Assembly (NCBI RefSeq): GCF_008635795.1
Contig: NZ_VWRQ01000014.1
Coordinates: 1 to 64,000, forward strand
From: Paenibacillus tepidiphilus
GTDB lineage: Bacteria > Bacillota > Bacilli > Paenibacillales > Paenibacillaceae
Reading direction: 5' to 3'
Length of the DNA stretch: 64,000 nucleotides
Positions 43,814 through 53,168 of the stretch are shown here, in pieces. The translations under genes and the position numbers were made by a program. Each line of letters begins with the position of its first letter. The stretch's first letter is position 1. Below the pieces are notes generated by a model. It made no database searches, was not told the DNA's origin, and saw nothing but the letters and a program-made list of their open reading frames with translations.

Positions 43814-46597
43814 TTGATTACACAGGATACATTACTCGATTTTATGCGGGAAACCGCTTATAAACCGCTGACTTATGACGAGTTGGTCGGTCATTTTGAA
43901 ATAGAGGACAGCGAGGCGTTCAAGGCCTTCGAGGAGCTTCTGAGAGAGCTTGAGCAAGACGGGCGGGTTGTGCTTACCCGGGGCGGGCGCTACGGGGTGC
44001 CGGAACGGATGGATATGCTGCGCGGGAGACTGCAAGCCCATGCGAAGGGATTTGCTTTTCTGATTCCCGACGACCGGGACCATCCCGATATATACGTTCA
44101 CGCCAATGACCTCAAAGGAGCCATGAACGGCGACATTGTACTGGTGCGGATTACTTCTAAGAGTCCTTCCGGCGGACGGATGGAAGGGGAAGTTGTGCGG
44201 ATCGTCAAGCGTGGCGTGCTGCAGACCGTCGGTGTGTTCCAGAGCTTTGAAACCTACGGCTTCGTGCTGCCGGATGACAAGCGGATTAACCGTGATATTT
44301 TTGTGCCGAAGCAGTCCTTTATGGGAGCCGTTGACGGTGAAAAGGTTGTAGTCCGCATCGTCAACTATCCGGAAGGACGGGCGGCAGCCGAAGGGGAGAT
44401 TATTGAGATTCTCGGACATAAGGATGATCCGGGTATTGATATTCTGTCAGTGATCCGCAAGCATCAGCTTCCTGAGGCTTTTCCGGCGGAAGTGATGCAG
44501 GAAGCGGAAGCGGCACCGGACTCCATTACCGAAGAGGAGATCATCCAGCAGGGCCGGCGCGATCTGCGCGGACTGAATATCGTGACGATTGACGGGGCTG
44601 ACGCCAAGGACTTGGATGACGCTGTCAATGTTGAGCGGCTGGAGAACGGTCACTACAAGCTGGGTGTGCATATCGCCGATGTCGGCTACTACGTGCGTGA
44701 AGGCTCCGAGCTGGATAAAGAGGCTTATGCCCGCGGCTGCAGCGTCTATCTGGTGGACCGTGTGATTCCGATGCTGCCGCATCGCCTGTCTAACGGGATC
44801 TGCAGCTTGAACCCGCAGGTGGACCGGCTGACCTTGTCCTGTGAGATGGAGTTCAACGAGCACATGAAGGTTGTGAAGCATGATGTCTTCACCAGTGTGA
44901 TCCGGACCAAGGAGCGGATGACCTATGCCAATGTGCGCAAAATCCTGGAGGACGAAGATCCGGAGCTGCTGGAGCGTTATAAGCCGCTGATTCCCGACTT
45001 CCACCTGATGAAGGAGCTGGCGATGAAGCTGCGCGGTGCGCGGATGCGCCGGGGAGCGGTGGATTTTGATTTTGAAGAGAGCAAGATCATTGTCGACGAG
45101 AACGGTAAAGCTGTCGATATCGTCAAGCGTGAGCGTTCGGTGGCCGAGCAGATCATTGAAGAGTTCATGCTGGCTGCCAATGAGACAGTAGCGGAGCATT
45201 TCCACTGGCTGAAGGTACCGTTCCTGTACCGGATTCACGAGGACCCGGATCAGGAGAAGCTGCAGAACTTCATGGCTTTTGCGGCCAATTTCGGTTACCA
45301 CATCAAGGGGCGCGGCAACGCCGTGCATCCGCGTGCGCTACAGAGCCTGCTGGAAGATATTCAGGGCACCAAGGAGCAGACGGTTATCAGTACGATGATG
45401 CTGCGTTCGATGAAGCAGGCTAAATATGATGCGGAGAGTACAGGCCACTTTGGCTTGGCCGCCGAATACTACAGCCATTTCACATCGCCGATCCGCCGTT
45501 ATCCCGATCTGGTGATTCACCGGGTGATCCGGGAAGTTCTGGAGAGCGGAGGGGCGCTGAACCAGAAGCGCCATGATTATCTGGCGAGCCGGATGCCGGA
45601 CATTGCCCAGCAGTCCTCTGAGCGTGAGCGCGTCGCGGTTGAAGCGGAACGTGATACCGAGCAGCTCAAGAAGGCGGAATATATGCAGGACAAGGTCGGC
45701 GAGGAATTCGACGCCATGATCAGCAGTGTGACCAGCTTCGGGATGTTCATCGAGCTGGAGAATACGGTGGAGGGTCTGGTGCGGCTGAGCGCCTTGACCG
45801 ACGATTATTACCACTTCGACGAAGCCCATATGATGCTGATCGGCGAACGCACTTCGAAGCTGTTCCGTATCGGCGACGAGGTTAAGATCCGCGTTGCCAA
45901 GGTCAATATGGACGACCACACCATCGACTTCGAGCTGGTCGACATGAAGCCGCGCGCGGCGGGCGAGCACCGCAGCTACGGCGGCGGCGGCCGCGGCGGC
46001 AAAGGCGGCCGACCGGGCGCAGGCGGCTTCGGCAAGCCGCCTAAGGGCAAAGCCGCCGCAGGCAAGGGCCGCGGCGGTAAAGGCAAGCCCGGCAGCGGCG
46101 TAGCTGCGGCGGGCAAGGGCCGTGGCGGCAGCGTGGCTGCTGCCGCAGGCAAGGGCAAGCCCGGCGCTGCCCAGCGCGCCGGCGAAGCGCCTGCAGCCGC
46201 GGGCAGCGGCCGCGGGCAGCAGGGGCGCGGCCCGGCGGAGGCCGCGCGCAGAGCGTTCGCCGCGCTGAACGGCGGCGAGGCTGCGGATGCGCCGCGTGAG
46301 CGCAGCGGCGGCAGTGCCGGAAGCGGTGCCGGGGGACGCGGCATCAGCTTCGGCTTTGGCTCCGGCAAGGGCGGCTATGGCGCCCATGGCGGGAGCGAGC
46401 TGCCGGGTGTCGACGCGAACACCCGGTTCCGCAGCCGCGAGGACCTCGGAGGCGGCTTCCGCTCCGAGGGACCGGGCGGCCCGGAGGGCAAGGGCCGCCG
46501 CAAGAAGAGCAAGGGCGGCGTCTTCATCAGCCCTGATGTGACGCCTGGCGGTGGAGAAGGCGGCGGCGGTGGACGCCGCAAGAAGAAGAAGCGGTGA
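43814..46597 (+). CDS. rnr: Ribonuclease R with a long glycine/lysine/arginine-rich C-terminal tail
   Basis: About 927 residues from TTG 43814, which has GAGGTGA 5 nt upstream; TTG 43730 and GTG 43805 are other possible starts. In order: N-terminal helix-turn-helix, two cold-shock/OB domains (HAKGFAFLIPDD), the RNB exonuclease domain with catalytic acidic residues in TIDGADAKDLDDAV, and an S1 domain (GMFIELENTVEGLVRL). After the S1 domain comes a tail of about 215 residues (45950-46594) made almost only of Gly, Ala, Lys, Arg, Pro and Ser, ending RRKKKKR. Family members usually stop at 700-820 residues. The tail DNA is extremely GC-rich. Confidence 0.94.
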   Translation: MITQDTLLDFMRETAYKPLTYDELVGHFEIEDSEAFKAFEELLRELEQDGRVVLTRGGRYGVPERMDMLRGRLQAHAKGFAFLIPDDRDHPDIYVHANDLKGAMNGDIVLVRITSKSPSGGRMEGEVVRIVKRGVLQTVGVFQSFETYGFVLPDDKRINRDIFVPKQSFMGAVDGEKVVVRIVNYPEGRAAAEGEIIEILGHKDDPGIDILSVIRKHQLPEAFPAEVMQEAEAAPDSITEEEIIQQGRRDLRGLNIVTIDGADAKDLDDAVNVERLENGHYKLGVHIADVGYYVREGSELDKEAYARGCSVYLVDRVIPMLPHRLSNGICSLNPQVDRLTLSCEMEFNEHMKVVKHDVFTSVIRTKERMTYANVRKILEDEDPELLERYKPLIPDFHLMKELAMKLRGARMRRGAVDFDFEESKIIVDENGKAVDIVKRERSVAEQIIEEFMLAANETVAEHFHWLKVPFLYRIHEDPDQEKLQNFMAFAANFGYHIKGRGNAVHPRALQSLLEDIQGTKEQTVISTMMLRSMKQAKYDAESTGHFGLAAEYYSHFTSPIRRYPDLVIHRVIREVLESGGALNQKRHDYLASRMPDIAQQSSERERVAVEAERDTEQLKKAEYMQDKVGEEFDAMISSVTSFGMFIELENTVEGLVRLSALTDDYYHFDEAHMMLIGERTSKLFRIGDEVKIRVAKVNMDDHTIDFELVDMKPRAAGEHRSYGGGGRGGKGGRPGAGGFGKPPKGKAAAGKGRGGKGKPGSGVAAAGKGRGGSVAAAAGKGKPGAAQRAGEAPAAAGSGRGQQGRGPAEAARRAFAALNGGEAADAPRERSGGSAGSGAGGRGISFGFGSGKGGYGAHGGSELPGVDANTRFRSREDLGGGFRSEGPGGPEGKGRRKKSKGGVFISPDVTPGGGEGGGGGRRKKKKR

Positions 46598-46662
46598 TCC
46601 AGCCGCTTCTATAATAGGCTGCCACTGCAAGGTGAAGCTTGCAGTGGTCTTCAAGCGATTCT

Positions 46663-46694
46663 GCGCGGTTTCCTGTGAGGGAGCCGCGCTTTTT
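46663..46694 (+). terminator. Terminator after rnr
   Basis: A 6 bp GC stem (46663-46668 with 46684-46689), an inner TCC/GGA pairing, and five T residues. Confidence 0.72.
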
Positions 46695-47005
46695 AGTTGA
46701 TCAGAGCGATAGCGTTCGCCTTTTCACGGACCGGAAGTCTAAACATTCCCCACAGTTACGGCCAATATTATAATTTCATAGGATCAGCTTATATAAATAG
46801 GTAACCTGAAGACAACATCCCGGTGTAAACACGCTTTATCTGGGTAATAAGCGAGCAAGCGAACGATTACCTTGCTATAGGCCCCGAGAAAAATGGTTTT
46901 GGTTATGCTTTAATGGTATAATTTAATGGAGTGCGGGCTGAAATTCTCTCACTTCCTGACATACTGTTGTCAAATTGGCGTCAATGTGGCAGATGGAGAG
47001 CTGCC

Positions 47006-47035
47006 TTGCTTTACCCCGTTTTGTTTTGATACAAT
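47006..47035 (+). promoter_or_regulatory. Likely promoter of smpB
   Basis: TTGCTT (47006-47011) and TACAAT (47030-47035) with an 18 bp spacer, 91 nt before smpB. Confidence 0.5.
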
Positions 47036-47125
47036 ATAGATCTGACACTTGGATGAATTGTCTTTGTCTGCTCCTAGAGATACGGATTCATCCGGTATTG
47101 AAATATGATTCGAGGAGTGGTCGTC

Positions 47126-47605
47126 ATGGGTAAAAAAGCCGAAGGGAAAGTGCTCGCCCAGAACAAAAAAGCTTCCCATGATTATTATATTGAGGACACC
47201 TATGAAGCCGGCCTGATTCTGACGGGCACGGAGATCAAATCGCTGCGTAACGGCCGCGCGAACATCGGCGACGCTTTTGCTACGATCCGCAACGGTGAGA
47301 TTTTTGTGCACAATATGCACATCAGTCCATTCGAGCAGGGCAACCGCTCCAATCCTTCCGATCCGACCCGTACGCGCAAGCTGCTGATGCACAAAGAGCA
47401 GATTCACAAGCTGCTGGGACAGTCCAAGCGTGAGGGCTTTACCATCGTGCCGCTCAAGGTTTATGTGCGCAATGGGTATGCCAAGCTGCTGATTGGCCTC
47501 GGTAAAGGGAAGAAGGAATACGACAAGCGCGATTCCGCCGCCAAACGCGACGCTCAGCGCGATATCCAGCGTGCTTTGCGCGACAAGCAGAAGATTGCAA
47601 GGTAA
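47126..47605 (+). CDS. smpB: SsrA-binding protein
   Basis: 159 residues. It binds tmRNA and is essential for trans-translation. The OB-fold motif GIVLTGTEIKSLR appears as LILTGTEIKSLRNGRANI; the C-terminal basic helix KKEYDKRDSAAKRDAQRD, which enters the decoding centre, is intact. ATG 47126 follows GAGGAG by 8 nt. Directly upstream of its RNA partner ssrA. Confidence 0.97.
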   Translation: MGKKAEGKVLAQNKKASHDYYIEDTYEAGLILTGTEIKSLRNGRANIGDAFATIRNGEIFVHNMHISPFEQGNRSNPSDPTRTRKLLMHKEQIHKLLGQSKREGFTIVPLKVYVRNGYAKLLIGLGKGKKEYDKRDSAAKRDAQRDIQRALRDKQKIAR

Positions 47606-47883
47606 TCCAGTGAAGACGGGATAACATCGGAGGATACTTTACAAGCTTGAAACGGTCTACTATACGTATCCGCCGAGACTGGTAAAGTGTCTGCCGTACA
47701 CTGTTACCTGCTGTACCAGGATCCACCTGCAATTCCTTTAACCTTCGTGTTAAAGTTCTGCTGAATATGTTATAATAAATTCTGTTAGTGAGCTTTCTGC
47801 TTCAGATATGGCTTCTTCACCAAGAAGCTGTGGACCAACTTGCTTGACTGGTCCGCCTGATCCGAAGCGCCCTTTTATAATGA

Positions 47884-48245
47884 GGGGCCGTTCTTGGATT
47901 CGACGGGGGTAGTTCGAGCATGGGTAGCGAGTAGTGGGGACGCGTCCGCTTCATCAACGCTAAAGCCTATTAAACGGCAAACAAAACAACAACTACGCTT
48001 TCGCAGCTTAATAACCTGTGTGCGTGCTTCTACCCTGCATCGCCCATGTGACAGGGATAGGGGCTAACAAGTAGTGGGATACGCTGTCTGGTCTCCGCCT
48101 GGGGTCAGCAGAAGAAGATAATCAGGCTGACCCAACGTATAGCCGGTTACGGGGCGATACTCGGGTGACATCAAAACTGTGACTACACTCGTAGAAGCTT
48201 ATGTGGCGTTACCTTCGGACAGGGGTTCGACTCCCCTCGGCTCCA
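47884..48245 (+). ncRNA. ssrA: Transfer-messenger RNA (tmRNA)
   Basis: About 362 nt. The 5' end GGGGCCG pairs with the 3' CGGCTCC to form the tRNA-like acceptor; the T arm GGGTTCGACTCCC precedes it. CCA is not encoded. The tag frame at 47976-48011 reads GKQNNNYAFAA before TAA, so with the alanine from tmRNA the tag is AGKQNNNYAFAA. A TATAAT at 47771 may be its promoter. Two degenerate partial copies of its 3' end follow downstream. Confidence 0.97.
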
Positions 48246-48260
48246 TATGGAGTATCATCT

Positions 48261-48287
48261 AAAGACACCTTGAAGGGTGTCTTTTTT
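48261..48287 (+). terminator. Terminator of ssrA
   Basis: AAAGACACC (48261-48269) pairs with the segment ending at 48284, followed by T residues. Confidence 0.85.
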
Positions 48288-48385
48288 CATTTCAGCAAAT
48301 GTATTGTTCAATGTGGTGGTGTAGATAAGCAGATGTTTGGGGTTAACTTGGAGGGGGATTTCAGAATCAACCGAAACAAAAAAAT

Positions 48386-48539
48386 AAACCCCTTGAGATT
48401 ATTTAATCTCAGGGGTTGTATGTATATTTTTCTCAAGACCTTATTCAACATCATAACAGACTGGGTATTATAAGTCTATATTTTTTTCTGGGATTCATGT
48501 ACCATCTTCCTATAAACGGGCGAATGGAGATGGATGATA
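48386..48539 (+). promoter_or_regulatory. Conserved leader of radical SAM gene 1 (hairpin plus promoter)
   Basis: A hairpin at 48388-48416 (GAGATT pairing with AATCTC and CCCC with GGGG) is followed by TTCAAC (48444-48449), 16 bp and TATTAT (48466-48471). The same arrangement precedes gene 2 at 54589-54739, with a near-identical promoter segment but a hairpin that differs in sequence and keeps its pairing. Confidence 0.5.
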
Positions 48540-49307
48540 ATGTTAAAGGAAATATATGTTGATAGCGCAGTGACCTACGAATATCCCCCAGACGGAGCAA
48601 CCTTACCGATTATTGACCCTTATGATGGTTGCACAATCGGGTGCCCCTATTGTTTCCAACTAGAAAATGAAAATTGGAATAAGAACTTGATTGTTAAACT
48701 CAATATTGCAGAAATTTTATGCGAAGAATTAATTCACTGGAATAAAGAAGATATATTATATTTGGGGAGTAAGTGTGATCCTTACATGAATATTGACCGG
48801 AAATATCAATTAACCAGGAAATGTTTAATCGAATTAAGTAAGTTAAATGTAAAGTGTATGGTAACAACTAAAGCCGGATCAAAACTGATCTATAGAGATA
48901 TCGATATAATTAAACCTATGGGAGACAAATTCACTCTGCTTTTAGGTTTATCAAACTTAGAACAGTTGAAGAGGAATGATAACTATTCACTGATGAGCAA
49001 TATACAGACTGCAAATGAATTGCACAGAATGGGAATTAAGGTTTGGGCATTTATTACTCCGATTTTACCGGGAATAACAGATGTGGATTTAATGATTAAT
49101 GCTCTAGATAAGGACATACCCGTATTTTTAGATCAAGTAAGATTAGGAAAGAATAATAGACCTACTATAGAAAAATATATTGATACTAACTACCCTCATT
49201 TAGCTAGCACTTATAAAGATATACTTAATAATAATATCGATGTTTATAGTGATCAAATGCGAGAAAAGTGGAGTATTGATCAACGAGTGAAATTTGTTTT
49301 TGAGTAA
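48540..49307 (+). CDS. SPL-like radical SAM protein, copy 1
   Basis: 255 residues from ATG 48540 (ATG 48534 adds two). The iron-sulphur motif CTIGCPYC has cysteines at 31, 35 and 38 (CX3CX2C). It resembles the spore photoproduct lyase-like branch of radical SAM proteins, but is shorter than true SplB and lacks its C-terminal part. Copy 2 at 54740 is about 84% identical. Both follow a GGAG site spaced 10 nt. A damaged copy of the ssrA 3' end begins at its stop codon. The substrate is unknown; nucleic-acid repair or modification is a guess from the family. Confidence 0.85.
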   Translation: MLKEIYVDSAVTYEYPPDGATLPIIDPYDGCTIGCPYCFQLENENWNKNLIVKLNIAEILCEELIHWNKEDILYLGSKCDPYMNIDRKYQLTRKCLIELSKLNVKCMVTTKAGSKLIYRDIDIIKPMGDKFTLLLGLSNLEQLKRNDNYSLMSNIQTANELHRMGIKVWAFITPILPGITDVDLMINALDKDIPVFLDQVRLGKNNRPTIEKYIDTNYPHLASTYKDILNNNIDVYSDQMREKWSIDQRVKFVFE

Positions 49308-49371
49308 ACTACATTTGTAGAAGCTTATGTGGCGCTACTTTCGGACAGGAGTAGGGCTCCCCTCGGCTCCA
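49308..49371 (+). repeat. Partial copy of the ssrA 3' end (copy 2)
   Basis: It aligns without gaps to 48182-48245 of ssrA; I count 56 identical bases of 64. The T arm is no longer self-complementary. The identity continues for about six bases beyond the gene end. It looks like a displaced attachment-site remnant. Confidence 0.85.
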
Positions 49372-49636
49372 TATGGAACATGATTTATGGCATGGAAATC
49401 GACGGTATCCTCTGGTTTAACTTCTTGAAACAAGCAGGATGTGTGATTGACACTGCAGAAATGCATTTGAAAACTAATGTTTACTAAACAGCTATCTCGT
49501 ACAATTCCAGCAGCAGTCCCGGCCGGGTTGGGGTTCTGCATAACCACACCTCGGTTTCAAAAACCCTTTCCCAGTAAGATATATTAAGACCCTTTTGGAG
49601 AAAGGGGGTCACCCCAGCCTATTTGTATACGCTCTG
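49372..49636. other. Non-coding stretch after the ssrA copy
   Basis: No convincing gene. A stem (49586-49594 with 49599-49607) just beyond the end of the minus-strand helicase gene may terminate it, but its T run is poor. Confidence 0.4.
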
Positions 49637-52078
49637 TTACAACTCTGCTCCCTTATATCCCATCTTCCGATACCCTTTTACTCTTTTCTTGAACATCGCC
49701 ATTAACATTGGAACCTGAAGATCAATATAATCATATATTTTAACTTCTTCTTTATTCGCATGACTTCGGTGCAATCGCCCCGCATATTGCTGTAAGGTGC
49801 CTGTCCAAGATATGGGATGGACCAGGAACAAGGTGTCCATTCTGGCATCATCGAAGCCTTCACCGATTAACTTACCCGTAGCGATAATTACACGCTCCTG
49901 GTCATCTGGAATAGCGGTGATTTGGGCACGGAGAGCCTCTCTCTGTTTTTTCCCCATTCTTCCCCTAAGCACAATTACGTTTTTGGCAAAAGACTGTAAT
50001 CTCTCTGCAAAATATTCAGCATGTGCGATCCGTTCAACCAGTAGCAGCGGAGAGCGGCCCTCATCCAAGCACGTGAGCAAATCATCAAAGATAAGCGTGT
50101 TACGTTCCTCATTGTCAACAAGCTGCTGATAGATATCCTGAATTCCTGAAATTTGTTCCCCTGACTTGAGCTGAAAGTGCGTATAACGGGGAACTACCCT
50201 TAATGAAAATCCTCTGGAGTTGCTTAAGGTCTTGGCATCTACCTTCAATAACACAGGTCCAAGCTGGAACCGTACAATGGCTTCCTGTCCGTCTTGCCGT
50301 TTAGGTGTGGCCGTTAAGCCAAACACATACTTTGCTTTGACTTCCCGCAGAACCTGTTCGAAGCTGTAGGCAGATAGGTGGTGGCACTCATCGACAATGA
50401 CCTGGCCGTATTCGCTTACGAAGGGCTTAACATTCCCTTTATAGTTGAGGCTCTGAATGACCGCAATGTCGATGATGCTGGTTCGTTTATTTTTGCCGCC
50501 GCCGATCAACCCGATTGCCTCTTTTGGGACTTCGAGAAAGGTATGCAAACGTTCCTGCCATTGTTCCATAAGTTCCCGGCGGTGGACCAAGATAAGGGTG
50601 TTTGTCTTTCTTGAAGCGATAATGCTGGCTGCTACGACAGTTTTACCAAATGCAGTTGCCGCCGAGAGAACACCTATGTCCCGGTTTAAAATCGCTCTGG
50701 CTGCTGTATCCTGAAGAGTGGTTAGTGTACCGGTGAACTCTACTTCTATTGAGGTTCCGGACGAACGTTGATCCTTAAGCGATACCTTGACTTGATTATG
50801 CTCGAAAAAAGACAACAAATCCTGCAAGCATCCCCTTGGCAGAACTACATAATTCTCCAGATCCTCGGCGCATGAGATTACCCGGGGTTTACCATAGGTG
50901 GAGAGCCGCATCGCTTGTGCTTTATAAAAATCAGGGTTGGAAAAGGAAGCTATTTTGATCAGAGCATGAATTGCATTTGAGGGAAGACCAGACTTGAGGA
51001 TATAAAGGCGATCCGATTGCAGAATCTGTATTTCAGCAGGCAAGGGTTCCAGAGTCTCTACTATCTGAGTAGGGTTCTCTTGTAACAAGATTAATCCATC
51101 TGCGTCGTGGTCTGATCCCGAAGTAATTCTGTCATTGCTAAAAAGTCCACGCTCCCCGTGCTTGTATATAAATTGCTTGACTTGGTCTTCGCCCATTTTG
51201 CCAAGTTCGGATAATATACCCCATTGATCAGCATATGGCTCAAAGCGCTCGTCAACAAAGACACTGTTTCCCTGTTTACGCGGCCCACCTTGAAGAGGGA
51301 GGGCAATGAGGTTGCCGAATCCGCCTTTGGGTAGCGTATCCTGATTGGGAAACAGGCGGTCATAAGACTCCATGCCGATCTGATATCTGTTGTTCATGGT
51401 AAGACTCAGCAGAGTCATTCCAAATCTTCTGGCTGTAGCCGCCTCAATATTCTGACTGAAGAAAATCCAGATATGCCCCCCATTGCCGGAACGCGAGCGC
51501 TCTAAGAGTGCGGGAATTTCATGGATTTTACATAGCTCCATCACGGCTGTAACATCCTGCTTCCAATCGTGTTTGTCAAAATCCATGGCCAAAAACCAGC
51601 AGGTCTCATCCGGAAGCATGGGATAGATACCAATCGTCCGGTCTTGCCGTGCATCTAAATGGGCTGACAGCACTTCGTTCGTAAGGGGCAGGAAGTTCTG
51701 GTGTTTGCAAACGGAGCATTTCACCCTAGGCTTCTCGCAAACGGAAGTCCATTCTTTAGCACAAGCGGGCGAGTATCCGGATTTGCCTTGCTTGTTGCTC
51801 CAGCGAATCGGATAGACATCGTCTCGTCCGCGAAAATAACTTTTATACAGGGTGAGCTTATCCTCTACGGTAGAGTACTGGTGGACAATGGATTCTGCAA
51901 CGGTTATCGCTTTGTTTTCTTTTTGCGGGGAGGTGGGATTAGAAATTAATTGTTCATTAGTGCTTGTTATATTGTCATTATCCAAAAGCCCCAGCAGACC
52001 TCTCAACCGGGTGACCTCTAGCTTGAGTTCTTCAATATGAGCCAGAGCCGCGTTATATTTATCCTCGATATTGTTCAT
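49637..52078 (-). CDS. TOTE-type primase-helicase (AEP primase fused to SF2 helicase)
   Basis: 813 residues. A coiled coil at 1-35 is followed by a four-cysteine zinc-knuckle region (C106, C114, C121, C124), then an archaeo-eukaryotic primase domain with MDFD at 165-168 and SGNGGHIWIF at 197-206. The second half is a superfamily 2 helicase: Walker A AATAFGKT at 473-480, DECH at 563-566, TATPKR at 589-594 and the arginine-finger motif QYAGRLHR near the C-terminus. This fusion is the core of the TOTE conflict systems predicted to act against mobile elements. Here no nuclease or terminase partner is adjacent. Start ATG has GAGGG 9 nt upstream. Confidence 0.88.
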   Translation of the reverse strand: MNNIEDKYNAALAHIEELKLEVTRLRGLLGLLDNDNITSTNEQLISNPTSPQKENKAITVAESIVHQYSTVEDKLTLYKSYFRGRDDVYPIRWSNKQGKSGYSPACAKEWTSVCEKPRVKCSVCKHQNFLPLTNEVLSAHLDARQDRTIGIYPMLPDETCWFLAMDFDKHDWKQDVTAVMELCKIHEIPALLERSRSGNGGHIWIFFSQNIEAATARRFGMTLLSLTMNNRYQIGMESYDRLFPNQDTLPKGGFGNLIALPLQGGPRKQGNSVFVDERFEPYADQWGILSELGKMGEDQVKQFIYKHGERGLFSNDRITSGSDHDADGLILLQENPTQIVETLEPLPAEIQILQSDRLYILKSGLPSNAIHALIKIASFSNPDFYKAQAMRLSTYGKPRVISCAEDLENYVVLPRGCLQDLLSFFEHNQVKVSLKDQRSSGTSIEVEFTGTLTTLQDTAARAILNRDIGVLSAATAFGKTVVAASIIASRKTNTLILVHRRELMEQWQERLHTFLEVPKEAIGLIGGGKNKRTSIIDIAVIQSLNYKGNVKPFVSEYGQVIVDECHHLSAYSFEQVLREVKAKYVFGLTATPKRQDGQEAIVRFQLGPVLLKVDAKTLSNSRGFSLRVVPRYTHFQLKSGEQISGIQDIYQQLVDNEERNTLIFDDLLTCLDEGRSPLLLVERIAHAEYFAERLQSFAKNVIVLRGRMGKKQREALRAQITAIPDDQERVIIATGKLIGEGFDDARMDTLFLVHPISWTGTLQQYAGRLHRSHANKEEVKIYDYIDLQVPMLMAMFKKRVKGYRKMGYKGAEL

Positions 52079-52169
52079 TTATAAGCCCTCGTGTTTTAAT
52101 TATATTATACCTTGTAAGCTGTTGAGTAAAAATACGGGAAATTATAACTGGATTAAGGAGATCAAAATA

Positions 52170-52700
52170 ATGCTGAAATTAAGAAACTCGACTATTAAAA
52201 AACATTTGAACAATCTTACGAGAGAAGAGCTTCAGTCTGAGATCTTAAATTTGGCCATAAAATATCCAATTATTCAAGAGCATTATTATTCGGTGTTATT
52301 TCCAGATCAAGAGGAAGTCTTAGACAAGTACAAGAAAATTATTGAGAAGGAATTTAGCAACCACAAGGGGGAGATTCTGCGATACCCAATTGTGAAGCAA
52401 GCAATAATGGACTTTAGTAATGTTTCAACAAATAAGGAACAGATTGCAGAGCTAATGATTTTTACAGTGGAATGTGGAGTGGATTTTACGCTTTCATTTG
52501 GAGACATAGATGAAAAATTCTATCGTACTATTTCGAGTATATTTGAACAAGCTTTAAAGTATATTGTGGACAATCAATTAGAAGAAGAGTTTGTAGATAC
52601 CTGCGACGAACTGACGTGGAGCAGTCAGAAGATTGGCTGGGGTTTTGGAGATGGGATGACGGAGTTATATAGCGAATATTTAGGACACATGGATGAATAA
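52170..52700 (+). CDS. DUF6155-like protein
   Basis: 176 residues from ATG 52170, with AAGGAG 9 nt upstream; the frame to 52071 overlaps the divergent helicase start. The N-terminal LRNSTIKKHLNNLTREELQSEILNLAIKYP is typical of DUF6155, a small helical family of unknown function often annotated as hypothetical. No membrane segment or catalytic motif. It is divergent from the primase-helicase, sharing a 91 bp promoter region, so the two may be co-regulated. Confidence 0.75.
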   Translation: MLKLRNSTIKKHLNNLTREELQSEILNLAIKYPIIQEHYYSVLFPDQEEVLDKYKKIIEKEFSNHKGEILRYPIVKQAIMDFSNVSTNKEQIAELMIFTVECGVDFTLSFGDIDEKFYRTISSIFEQALKYIVDNQLEEEFVDTCDELTWSSQKIGWGFGDGMTELYSEYLGHMDE

Positions 52701-52910
52701 GAACACCTTGATTAAGTGAGGTGCTATCCTGAGTGTACACCATTTGGGGTTAGCAGAATCCATGCAGGCATAAGGTCATTAGTGAAAAGCCAAAAGCCCT
52801 GATGATAATTTATAAGCAGCTTTCATTGAAAAAAATAGATCATATGTTCGTAAAAACCGTTTTATTTTCTTCAAAATTTGTGTATAATAAAGCTGATTGT
52901 CCAACTTATT

Positions 52911-53084
52911 CCAAAGGGGATGGAGAATAATGTCGGGATCATGACGTTCGGGGATTTGCCGGAAGATCCGGAGCATCCATTGCCTCTGCAGAAGACGGAT
53001 TGGAGTCCACTCTATGGGATTGTTAAGGACAAGTTCGGGGTTACTTTTCAAGTGAATGTTCCGGGAGAACAGCGGCAGGGATAG
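52911..53084 (+). pseudogene. C-terminal remnant of a VOC/PhnB-family protein
   Basis: The frame ending at 53084 includes PLYGIVKDKFGVTFQVNVP, which matches the last beta strand of PhnB-like glyoxalase-fold proteins (compare GWIQDKYGVSWQLI in the next gene). Only about 55 residues remain; the N-terminal metal and substrate region is missing. Probably a deletion remnant of a related gene. Confidence 0.65.
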
Positions 53085-53168
53085 TGTATATTCCGGTTCA
53101 GGTTTCGGCTCCGCCCACAATATGGTCTGCTGTTTCCGAAGGAATCGGCAGCTGAGGAGGATTGACTT

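Larger units (their letters stand above)
46598..47125 (+). other. Intergenic region between rnr and smpB
   Basis: No gene seen. It holds an inverted repeat (46622-46631 with 46638-46647), the rnr terminator and the smpB promoter. A TATAAT at 46917 has no convincing -35. Confidence 0.6.

Noticed and set aside
45338..46654. Minus-strand frame of 438 codons opposite the end of rnr
   Set aside because: Ala/Arg-rich shadow of the GC-rich tail and S1 region; no protein family seen.
47844..47881. TTGACT and TATAAT just before ssrA as its promoter
   Set aside because: The spacer is 26 bp and the -10 box is only 2 nt from the mature 5' end.
49335..49547. Minus-strand frame of 70 codons overlapping the ssrA copy
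   Set aside because: It starts without a clear ribosome site and runs into the tmRNA-derived repeat; no recognisable family.
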